A stretch of DNA of 64,000 nucleotides, from assembly GCA_963669155.1 (NCBI GenBank), contig OZ022581.1:18504527-18568526 (forward strand), written 5' to 3'. Made by a program: the position numbers and the translations under genes. Every line of letters begins with the position of its first letter. Position 1 is the first letter of the stretch. This document shows positions 45,501 through 57,500 of this stretch, piece by piece. Source of the DNA: Arbacia lixula. Taxonomy: Eukaryota > Echinodermata > Echinoidea > Arbacioida > Arbaciidae. The notes below the pieces were generated by a model, which was given only the letters and a program-made list of their open reading frames with translations, did not search any database and was not told where the DNA came from.

Positions 45501-48500
45501 CTTCAGTGGCGTGGGACAGCGATGCCAATCATGCTGATGCCGATATTCGGGAGTTTTGTTTTCGTGCCCTCATGCTGTGCAGTTGTTTATTATCTATCCT
45601 ATGTGCATGTGTGTGACAGACATGAGCAGCCTGCCTAGCCTTAGCTCCAGGCTACAGGCTTTTGCCTTTTAAATCATACTACAATAACTACTAAGTCTGG
45701 ATTGCAGGCTAATCGTCATTCTCACTCCTTTCCCCACTCAAGAGAAAAGAGGGAAGAATGAAGGATGTTTAGCCTTTGTATCCAGACATGCATCTAGTTG
45801 TGATCGTAGCAGTACACGGGGAAACAAAAAGACCATACCCCACTACCTTGAACACAGGCTAAATCAAGCAAAGCAGGTGTACATTGTATGCTGCCAAGTG
45901 GGTCATAAGGTCACGAAGTTCAGTGTTGGGTGATGACAAATTTTGCGATTTGTTGTTTGCAATGTTGAATTTGTGTTCTAGACCCGTTATGAAATATGGT
46001 CTATTACATGTAAAGTGCATGTCAATCCGGCATTATCAAAGATGTTTTGATTTTGATACCAAGACTTATTCAATTGCTCCCATTAAAAGCTTGGTACTAA
46101 AGTTTATCCCACTATAATGCTGAAACGATTATTCATTTATATTGTACAAAAAGAAAATATGTCACAGTTTAGGACTAGTGATGAATGAAAGAAGAAATGC
46201 TTTCAAGTTTGCACTCTAATGAGACGGCGAGATGAATTAAACTGAGGACATGGGAGGCTCAATCATACACTCTACTACACATTACACACAGAAGGAACGA
46301 AAGAGGTCTGGTATGCTCCAATTATTTCTGAAGCTTCGTGTTTTGAGGGGACCATATTTATGGCTGTGTCAAAATGCATTGCATTCAACCAAGCAGGAGG
46401 GGCAAGATTGATGACTGCATTTCAAACAAAGTGCAATATTTCACCTTCTCCTAAAAACATATGGTTAGTACATGTATAGCCCTTTTCACACTGAAGTCTA
46501 AAACACTTTTAAAAGACTTATTCATTGAATATAAACAGGGCTATTGACCTGTATTCAGTTTATTACCCAGAGAACTGAAAGACTGAAAAGGCAGTAAATA
46601 ATCTAAAGATAGTTATTTCAATTCTCAGTTTCACTTTCAACCTTTTTCTTTTCAGTGCCTAATTATAGTAAGTGGTATTTCTTTGTGCCAGTGAGAAAAA
46701 TATGTTGGGATTCGCTGTGATTTAGTAAATTGCAATATATTTTGGCGAGCAACACAATTTACATGCGGTGTTTATACCACATTAAAGCAACACTGGCAAT
46801 AGCCCTGTGAAGTGCTAATTTGCAGGCACGTATCCATATCCTTCGTATAGTACATGTAGTCGAGTCTGCGTTACGAGACTCAACGAGGCTATGTACTGCT
46901 GTTGCTCCGGGTATTTTGACACAATCAGAGAGTGTGGAATAGTCTTTACTCAAGGCATGATAAATTGTGTCACAGTGTCAAATTAGAGTCTGTGCTTAAA
47001 GACTAGTGTAGTGCAGGGGGCACTTAGTCCACCATCTGTCAGCGTCCTGTCACCATCATCAACCTACAGTACAACGGGTATGCATGAGGTCAGCCATGAT
47101 GCCTTGATGTGACTTGAAGACTGTGGACTCTGCGCAGATGTGATACAGAACTCGCATTCTCTACATTCCCTGCATGTTGGCATGTATGCAGACCAAAGCC
47201 TCTCCAACTGAAACATACATGAAAGCACAGACTCAACAGTTTAATTATGCTACATTAGTCTTCATTCACAGACCCATTTCAGTCATAGTCGATTTTTAAT
47301 TTTTTGTCTTAAACTTTGATTGCTAAATTCCGTGATAGTGAATAATCTTTCATCACCCCTGACTCTAGCTGTATAGTCAGTTGATTGCATCCTATAAGAG
47401 CTATACTCAGCAGTAGGTTTACACTTGAATAAACATTGACATCACATTGTACAAATTTGATGAGAAGTAGAAATTGTGATATTACCACAATACTGTATAA
47501 AGTATGGAATAAAGACCACTGTATAAAGTATGGAATAAAGGTCTCTTAGTAAGAGTTATGATTGATCTGAATCTATCGTAAGTTCAATCCCCTATCTTTA
47601 ATGTACAGACTTACGATTGATACCAATCACAAAGTCAAGATGTGATCAATCAGAATTCTTTCTAAGACAGGGCCCTGGTCAAAGACTACGCTCTACCTAC
47701 CAATCGAGGAGATTGGCAGGTCCGACAAGCCAAGGAGGGGGTTTGGGAAGGACATGAGCAGGCCTTGTTTTCCTTTTAATTCAATATCTAAATTAGATAA
47801 GACATCATAACGACAGCATGCTGTCAGTGCAGTTACAAAGTAGCCTTCGATTAAGGCTGTGGTATTTTCTCCTCTCTTCCGCCCTGTGGTATTAACCACT
47901 GCTGGATTCGAGTATGTAGACTAATCATTGAAATGTTTGATGTGACTAAAGGACAAAAGATTGTTCATGAAGCTGCTCAGATTTTATCATTTTTTAAATT
48001 TTTTAACTGGATTGGAAAGATGGATGGCAGATCCATTCTGTGCAGTCCTCTACTGTCATGTGACGCTGATTTACAGGGCATCATGGGAAGGAATAAATAT
48101 ACTTACATCCGGTGCTAGAAGGAAGAGGTTTGTCAGGAAGAAGGGTCTGCCACGGTGTCGCCAAGCAACAAGCTGCAGTAAACAAACAGCACTTAGAGAT
48201 GAATGTACTCCGCACATTCATGATCTCATTAATGAAGATTTAGGTTGGCTGGAATCTAATGTGCATGATAATGTTAGGACTATTAGAGTAGAAAATATGG
48301 TGTGCAGAAAGAGTGATTTCACCCTGTAGTCATATTCTAGCTTCCAGGCTATTAGATATTTCTGATCCAAAGTGAAAGAAACGAGTCTTGTATTCTAAGA
48401 CTAGTCAGTTCATCATTCTCCTTGTTTTTCCTCAGCCAGACCCTTTTAGTTATAGGCTAGAGTAACCAATAAAATAGCCTCAAAATAGGTTCAGCAGAGT

Positions 48501-51500
48501 AGAAGGTTACTTCTTTCTGATGCACTGCTAAGTTAAGACACTTAAGATTTATACTTTCTCTCTGACTTTGCCTCAGAATGAGGATGGAAAGGATGCGGAG
48601 GCTATGCATGCAGACTTATACCCCTTTTATAGTGAGAGTTACCCCGGATCAGGTCCGGACCTGATCCGGGGTAACTCTCACTATAAAAGGTCGAAAAATA
48701 TTTAGCCCGAGCTAAAGTTAGTCCTAGCTGAGAGGAGGGTCAGGTCCGCATCAGGTCCGGATCAGACCCGAGCTAACGTCACTATAAAAGGTCTCTCGAC
48801 TTAGCGCGGACTAAAATCAGTGACCCATGAACTGGAAGTGCGGACTGTGCGGTATATGTATGCCGCTTCCGTTTCCGGGTTACCCACGTACAAGCGCAAA
48901 GCACACTTAGCTGTAAACATTCGCGCCTCCTCACGCTAGCTCTGTGTGTGCTGTGTACTGTATTCTCTTTCAGCCGAGATAGCAAAAAAAGAAGAAGGAA
49001 AATCCGCACGTAAAGCATGTCGAAAGATGATAAAACATCGAGAGGAAAGAAGTGGGAGAGCAATGAGGAGCTATTCATGCTCCAACTTCGCGCGAGTCGA
49101 GTAATACAAAAACCAAAAGTGAAACACGAGGATCGGTACACGATGAACTTCACACGAGAACACATGGAGCTATACGCTAGCACGTGCGCATGCGAGTGCA
49201 CGTATACAATTTTTGCACTCGCGGGAAGCACAGTTGAGATGGGGCGCGCTCGCGGGAAGCACAGTTGAGATGGGGCGCGCTCGCGGGAATACAAAAACCA
49301 AAAGTGAAACACGAGGATCGGTACACGATGAACTTCACACGAGAACACATGGAGCTATACGCTAGCACGTGCGCATGCGAGTGCACGTATACAATTTTTG
49401 CACTCGCGGGAAGCACAGTTGAGATGGGGCGCGCTCGCGGGAAGCACAGTTGAGATGGGGCGCGCTCGCGGGAAGGACGGCTGATGGGGCAGTTCGTTAC
49501 CACGGCAACAAGTGCGGTCTCGCTCCCGTCATGGGTGGTCGAAAAAAGCAGTATAAAAGGACTTACCCCGAGCTAAAGTTACCCCGCTTCTGAAGCGGGG
49601 TAAGTCTGAGCGCACTATAAAAAGGGCATAAGTCGATGCCTGGTCCACGTGTTCATGCACTCTGTCTCCACAACCTCGAGCCTAGACTCCTAAACCCTTT
49701 TCTCATTGGGTTTTCTTAGCCCTGTACTATCCTTAGCCCCGTACTATCCTAAGCCCCGGACTATTTTTTGAAGCTTTTCACACTGGCATTTTTTTAGCCC
49801 TGGACTATTTCTTAAACCCGACAAAGGAAATCCAAGCTGTTCCCATTCAAAATCGTTAGCCCCAGACTTTCTTGATAGCTCTCGACTGCTAATGAATATT
49901 TATGAGTGTACGTCTTGCACATGGGCTCTTTACCACTCCGCATCAAGATCACTCGCCCGTCGGGCATTATCTGATTAGTCTCAGCGTCTCGGCCTTTAGG
50001 GCTGACACCGCATTTCCATAGCCCCGTATTATTTTTCGTTTCTGTTCTCACTGGCGCTCTTAACCCCAAACTATTTGGCTTGGCCCTGCAATTGTGGGGT
50101 TAGCCCCGCTTTTTTGCAGGGCCAAATAATCCTGGATTATTGGTAGGGCTAGCCCACTTTGGGAAAAACCAATGAGAACAGAAACTGGTCTCAGCTTAGC
50201 CCCTTACTATAGGTGGGGCTAAGGCCCCCCTTAGCCCCATCTATAGTATGGGGATAAGGAAATTTTTGCCAGTGTGAAAAGCATATTAGACCACCCATGT
50301 TATTGACCAGGTACATGTCAAATATACCTTTCTCAATGCTCAATTGCCCTGCATATAAGTGTTGATCTGCACACCTCAAATCGCCGCTTTGATATCATAC
50401 ACACAGGGTCAAATTCTGGGAGAACCCCCCCACCTTGCACTTTTCCCAAATTGCGTCCGTCTCACGCTCAAGTGGATTTGAAGAAAAACCCTCGACGATA
50501 TCGCACATTCCGCTTTATTGTCCAGGCGGAATTGAAAGCGTTGTCGGTTTGAGTGGGGAGGAGTACTAAATAGCTCCAGTTGGATTTCTGCCTGTGATTT
50601 GCTTATGTTGGAATAGCGAGATGAAAAAGGTGCAATTTGGGATAAGTGAAGCGAGCAATAAAAACTCCTCAATTGAAGTCTGTCTTGTCCTACATGTAGG
50701 TAAACCATTGGGCAATCTTTACAAGTATCTGTTGAAATGGGGCTTACATTTAGGAAATTGTTTTACAAAGACATAGATTTAATGATGCATTGTGATTTCA
50801 TGGTGTGGGGGTGGGGTGCATGGGGGGGGGGCAATTCTTACATGTATCCACATTTTATCCTAAAGGGGAGGGTACAGAGGCAGACAAAATGATATACAAG
50901 TACTTATCCCTAGTACATGTGTACTAGTGGATCTGACATACATGTGTATGGTACATATTTGTGTAGCCTACATGTACATTGAGGTTATAGGCGGTAGAGT
51001 CCTGAGCACAGGAATATTTTTCTATTTGAAAAACATGGATTTTTTTTTAAATACACATTTACACATATATATCAGTTATGTGTACACCTGGAGATATTGC
51101 TGTACATGTACACTGTATGTACTGAATGCAACATGAGTACAGCCAGCAGTGGGGCAGTGTATGTGCTACATTGTATTTCTTCTGGCGATCATCTAACAAA
51201 TGCACTGACTGCCTAGTTTCAGTTTCAGTAGACTTGAAGGACTCGCTCATATATGTGTGTGAAGTGGGCCATGTAATATGCACAGCCCCTTGTTCAATGT
51301 TCTGAACAATGAATGTTTGTAGCATACATCGACAATTGTAGGCTACACAGACAAATGTCTACATGTGATGTATAGCCCAGGTGACAGCACTTGTATTATG
51401 TACATGTACAGGGTGTACCTGTAATGTTAATATATGCCCGCTCAATGGTATAGTGTGTTTATGGGTCGTGTAGCCTAACCTCCATTCTGTTTGACCTTTT

Positions 51501-54500
51501 TAATCCTAATTTTCAGGACTACTTAAAATAAAAACAAGTCTAGTAATTCTGTTCTCGTGTCTATCCCATTGAGCTAGACAGTGACCACTAGTCTATACTT
51601 GTCTTTAGCTAGTCCAGTCCTGTTTGTAATTACCGTAGGTACATGTGATTGCACAGTTTGGATTAAAAATATACCAGAGCCTGAAAGCCAGACTACACAT
51701 GACTTCATGTGAAAGGTGATGGATGAACTGCATGTACACTTCAGAGTGTTGTAATTTATGTGTCACCAATGTGACCTTGATACAAATGAATGCATTGGGA
51801 ATGAGTCATATTGCGATGTGCCTGTGTAGAACTTTCATAGATTGCATTATGATGATTGTGATAATGTGATGGGGATAAAGGGTTTTGAGATTGGAAGCAG
51901 AGCTAGGGGTGGGGTGGGGGTATAATATAATGGGCCCAATAGTATGTAGCACACCAATGGAGTTTTCTGTAGCGTGATACTGAAAGATTTACTGTAGGTA
52001 CATGTATAGAAGAGGAAGACTATGCAGGAGGGAACATTCCAACCAATTGTAAATAACTTCCTCAAGTTCTGCACAAGACGATCAAGAGTACTTTCAATAA
52101 AAAGGCTATATTCATGATGGAACATTACTGAGCCTAGCAGGTTGGTAAAGTATATTCAGCTATTATATGTGCAACGTGTCTAGCAACTATCGATGTTACA
52201 TGGATATGGCCCATGGTCTGTAACACACAAACATATCCATTATAAAATGAACATATTCGCAGAAAGAGGGCAGGAGAGAAAGAGAGTGGGGAGCAAGGGG
52301 TATACACAGTAGGGCGAAGAAATGCAAACTGAAACGACCCCAATCTAGCACCGATGACCTGAGAGCTCCCTGAGAGCTCCCGCAAAGTATGAGGAGGAAA
52401 TGTAGAGGGAACTACGGTGGGAGCTTTTGCAATGTGATGGATGTCATGGGAGTGAGCTGGGGAGAACCGTGATCTCTGTCTGTCTTAGCTCCATGCATAA
52501 CATGTAATGTTGCCTTGAAGGTGATTCAGTATAGTTCTTTCCATCTTTTCCTGTATGTGCTTGTCATATATTGCATATTCCTCTGCTTTGTGATGTTTTT
52601 CATTTCCATATTTATAAATCTTCATTAGCTGATGCTAAGTGAGTCAAACTATTTAGTAAACTTTCTCAACTGTTTGAGCAACCTTTTTTAATGACCGCAA
52701 TTCAGTCAATTTTTTGTACATGTATCTGGTTATGTTTAGTCTGGTTTCCAGACTGTTGAGACATTTTAAATTCATAAGCTACAATCACAGACCTGTGGAT
52801 TGCTAAATGATCTCACTTGAGTATTATTTTTTCCAGGATGGATGACAGAGGGATAATAGTCTTCCCGAGTTCTAGACCCAAAGGTACTTGTGGTAGCTGA
52901 AGTCAGAAAGTGTCAACAGCCTTCAGTGAAGGCTATCTTGTCTGAAAAGTCATGTTTAGACAAGCAGGGCAAATCATGTGAATGTTCCCTCCACAGTCTA
53001 CCACTCCTTAGACCAAACCCACCTCCTTCGGTGAAGTTCAAGGTTCAAATCCAACTACACCACCGCTGACAACATAAGCCAGAAATAACGTCATGTCTTT
53101 CAGCAGCTTACCAGATACCACAAGATCGAAACCAGAAGCGGTGTGGGGAAAAGGAGACAAAATGTATTTTAAAAGAAGGAAAACAAAATATACATGGTAT
53201 CCATCAATATATATGTGTGGCAGAATGCTATGTATTTCCTCTGAATGTTTGTACATGGCTACAAGCATGTATTTGTACATGTAGTGCATTGTGCTTGGGA
53301 AAATATTTTCTTCACATTGTGAAAAAGTACAGGTAGCAGTGAGTTCGGTTTCAAGTTGTCTGCTTGTCTTTAAGTATCCTAAAGCTACGACCAAGACAGC
53401 TACTTTAAGTGCAACAAGAACTTGTGTTTTGCTATAAAAGAACATTGGAAACAAGAGCTGCCTTCATTCTAAGCTATGGAAAATAGGAATGGGAAATGAT
53501 TGATTCCCTTTCCCACCAAGTAAATGACAACATGAGACATTGTACAAGAAGAATAAAGGAGGTTACTGGAATAAATATAACAATGTCCTCATTCAAATGC
53601 ATGTTAATGACATAAATTTTTTATTCAGTGTAAAATAGGGGGAAAATGCCACTTCACATACAGTGTAGTCCATGAAATGCATTTGCCTTTGCATTATCCT
53701 ACAGTACAGTATATTCGTCGATGTAGAGCCTTAGGAAAGAATTTACCACTCCATTAACTACAGAGAATTTAAAGTCAAACATGAGCAACTGACAGGATAC
53801 ATTATGTCTGTTTGCATAGACCTTGAAAGAGAAATATAAGCACTTCAAATGAGTATTTACTCTCCTGAAGAGAAAAAGAGAGATAAAAAAATATTATATT
53901 TGATTTGTGGCCCAGAGTTATGTGACCTGATGGAGTCAGATTAACAGTTTGCCAGAAGGTCAGGAATCTTCTCTTGTTTTGTTGACATATTCTCTGCAGA
54001 TGAAGCAGGAAGAGTAATAGGAGAAAACATGACAAAATTGAATAATGATAGTTTCTCTCATATATCAGGAAGCATGTTGATGCTTTTGCATGGGAGCTGA
54101 AATCATTTTAGATGTTTTTCTCCACCAAGCTGTCAAAAAAAATTATATTGAATTAGGATGAGTTTTAACACATTTCTGTTTGAATAGGCTGTTTGCCCTC
54201 ATAAAACACTGGCTACCTACAATGAATGCTACATTGAAGGCCTCTGGTAGTTTTTTTTTTTTTTTAATGAATTCTGCCTTTGTATTATGCTGTGTCTCAA
54301 CATTTCAGTGTTCAAATCACTGGAAGTGAATGTTAATTTTATTGCAGTGTTATGTGTATGTGCACACATGCAAACATGTATGCAACCTACCAGAATAATT
54401 TTGAAAATGAAAAAAAGAAATGTCAAATTTAATGAAACTAACCGAGCATAAAGCCGAAGTTCAGGTTGATTACAATCTTTGCTATTTTTAAAGCCCATCT

Positions 54501-57500
54501 CTTTGTCCAAAGTAAATTTTTGTTGTTTTGTCATTGAATGAGATTAAATCTAACCTGATAATAAACTGTATGAGGTCAAAGCATAGCTGATATTGGATGA
54601 TTAATGCTTTGTTCATTCTCAATGTTGAAATGTGCCATTATCTTGGAGATAATTCTTAATTTTCAAAGAGCCTCTACCGCTTCACCTTTCATGTACATGT
54701 GTCTTTCTTCCTTCAATAGTCAGTATCTTATTGCTCCAATCCTAAACGGATCTACCCACTCTACAGGTAGATCATGCATATACTGTACTTGTGCACTACA
54801 AGAGTTGTCATATTATTACTTATATGTACTATTTTGGTTGAATACAGGTAGTATGACCTCCATAACTTCTATTTATCGCCTAAAATTATCACCAGGTTTC
54901 AATGCCCATTGGGTCCCCGACCCAGGATGTGGCCTCGGAATTTGACAAAGCATTGATAGATAGTTGACAGTGCATGTCTGATTATGGCTCAGAGGTCACG
55001 CCCAAAGGTTAGAGGTCAAGTTCTAGGTGGGGGTGGGGTCACAGAAAAAATAGAATAGACATATTGAAAAGTGATTCATCCTGCTAGGTTTTTTTTTGCC
55101 CAGATAAAATGCGGATTTATGGGATTTATGTGCATTAACAGTGAAAAATACACATATAAGAAGTCATGATTTCTAAGTATGTGATGAAAAATTATGACTA
55201 TATAAGGAGTCGTGTCCTTATTATTGTATCAAATTTTAGTTGACAGTTTCCTCCTGTAATGAATGACTGGTTCCGTATCTCAAACTACATGTTTTTAGCA
55301 ATATGAAGCTATTAATAGTTGAAATGATTGAGACATTTGAAATTGTGTGATCCCTGTGTATAATAGATAAAACAGCTGATATTAGTCCATAGATAATTAT
55401 ACTTCACAGCAATACAATTTGTTTGAAGCCCAGTGGCTGTTATGGACCATGTTCAATCGAAAGAAAGTGATAGTGTTTATAATTTTAGAATCAAGAAAAA
55501 ACAACACAACTTCATAGGGATGATGACACTTGTACAGTTTCTTGAAGATCTTTGAAGAACGTGGTGTTCTGCAACAGCTCAAGTTGTTAAAATGGTTGAT
55601 TGCATTCTCACACGCTGATCACCTCCATAAGTGGCCTAGTGTCGTTATATCAACAGTTCCAGTTAAGTGTACATCTGGGATCAGCAGAATATGTCGCTCG
55701 ATATGCGTCAAGTCAATCTATACTAAATTTAAACAGACAACACATTTGGACGTTTGAAAGGCTGACACGTCACATGTGTTAAAAGGTAATTTTCCGTAGC
55801 CATGTAGGCGTGAGGTCGCGAGATGTTTTGACATCTGCTCTTGGCTTCCCCTTGCAGGTTGCTTTCGAATGAAGAACAAATGAACACGTACATTGATGTT
55901 CTGACCTACAGTGTATGCCCAGCAAAGAAATATCTGATTGGGTCTAAGTGCTATTGGATTGATTGATTAGTTTACAGTTTGAGGCTAAATTTGATTGGGG
56001 AGGAATTTGAGCTGAGGTGGCCGCGGGAGGTGGTGTGTGGTGGTGGATGTGAAGGAGAGAGGAAGAAGTGTTTGGATTGGAGTGTATTTGGTTGCTCTGG
56101 ATTTGACACAATACAGGAAAGCATTTTGTTTCACTCCCACCCACCCCATCCCATCCAAAGTTTATAGGCAGAAACCTAACCTAGGTTCTAGACTGGAATT
56201 TGTCGCTCTGGTGTTCATTGCTTTGGTGTTCATGTGCAGAAAATCAAGTTCGAAGTGCTAAATATAAACAAGAGACTTTGAGTAGACCCTCTCAGTCATA
56301 CCAGATTGAATGTGTGCCAAGATTTTGAATTATTATTCAAGTCATACACACTTATGCATTTTGGGTTGGAAGTGTCTGTTGGGTGGTCTCAATAATGAAT
56401 TTGGATGTGGTTATAATCCTACATGCATATAGTTAATTCATCTATATTAAGAAACTTAATCCACATTTGTGCTCTCTTCCCAGGTATATAATTAGGCTCC
56501 CACGTAGGAATGGAATGAGTGTGCTTCACTGGCTACTCTGATGCTAAAATTACAGGTGTCACAAAGACTGACTAGGATTTGATGACCAGAGCAATAATGG
56601 TGTTCAGTGCTTTATGATGATGTTTGATATTACTTGTAGGTGCTATATAAGATAATACAGACTATGATTTTAGTCAAAAGTTATGTTTCTTTGGATAATG
56701 GAAGTTGCCATGAATTGCCTCAATCTTCTATTCAGAACTCTGAACTTTAACACTAATTCATTGTCAGTGCAGAATGTATAAGTACTCCCAATACAACTGG
56801 TCCCAATACAACAAATTGCTTTGTTATTGTAATTAAAACTCAAATTATACCTTTCAAAAGAAAACACATGAAGGCCATATTGCATATACCTTTTCAATCA
56901 TTGTAACTTACCATCAAGGGTAACTACCATGGCAGCAAGTGCAATAATGAGAGCTCATTGGCTGCTGCCATGGTAGTTACCATTGATGTTCAGAAATTAA
57001 GTTAAAATTCAAAATTAAGGTGCTCCTCCCAGTAGTTTAGTCTAAGTTTAAGACTTTATGGATTAATGTGCCATTTATGCATGTCTTCACAAGCGATATA
57101 CACAAACCCATAGACTAGAGATGCAGACTGTCTGGCAGGCAGAACGGTTGAGCGGATCACACATGTCAAACGTGGACCAGGCATCCTGTTAGAGTGCACT
57201 GTACCGGTCAATAGTACCTGTAATGGAAGAGCAGGGTTGAGTTCAAGTTTACAAAGGTTATAATGCACTCTCTGGTCTCTGTAGACCATTGTTTAGCCTT
57301 AGTTCAAAGATATGAAATGTACTATTTTCCTGTTTTATGTACTGCTACAATGACCATGAAGTGTGGATGCGTTTTTTGTTTTTTATAAGCTCAGTTCCCT
57401 TTCTCTCTTTTCCATGAGAGAGATAGAGAATGCAGGCTATTCTACATGTCCAGACTTAGTTGTTGTTGCAGCATAAAATAAAAATGAGAAGCCTGCAGCC

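Larger units (their letters stand above)
37800..48614. other. Septin intron 2, left part
   Basis: Mostly unique AT-rich sequence with frequent TACATGTA palindromes (for example near 41406, 41885, 41993, 44462). Pyrimidine-rich sequence at 40250-40440, a C run at 42809-42828, blocks of the CCAGGCTG...GGACATTT repeat near 44270 and 45635, and a CpG-richer patch at 45390-45560. No gene seen. Confidence 0.5.

Noticed and set aside
45390-45640. CpG-richer patch with two overlapping short frames, one with a hydrophobic stretch ([17 protein letters not shown])
   Set aside because: No family recognised, no exon signals; may be a remnant of a mobile element or an unmethylated patch, but unsupported.
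48782-49348. 188-codon minus-strand frame with internal repeats
   Set aside because: The repeats come from the 185-bp tandem duplication in a transposon-like element; no domain recognised.
53030-53060. GGTTCAAATCC, which resembles a tRNA T-loop
   Set aside because: No matching acceptor stem, D-arm or anticodon arm could be found upstream on the same strand.
53038-53454. 138-codon minus-strand frame
   Set aside because: Mixed hydrophobic residues with no family match or splice context; compatible with chance.
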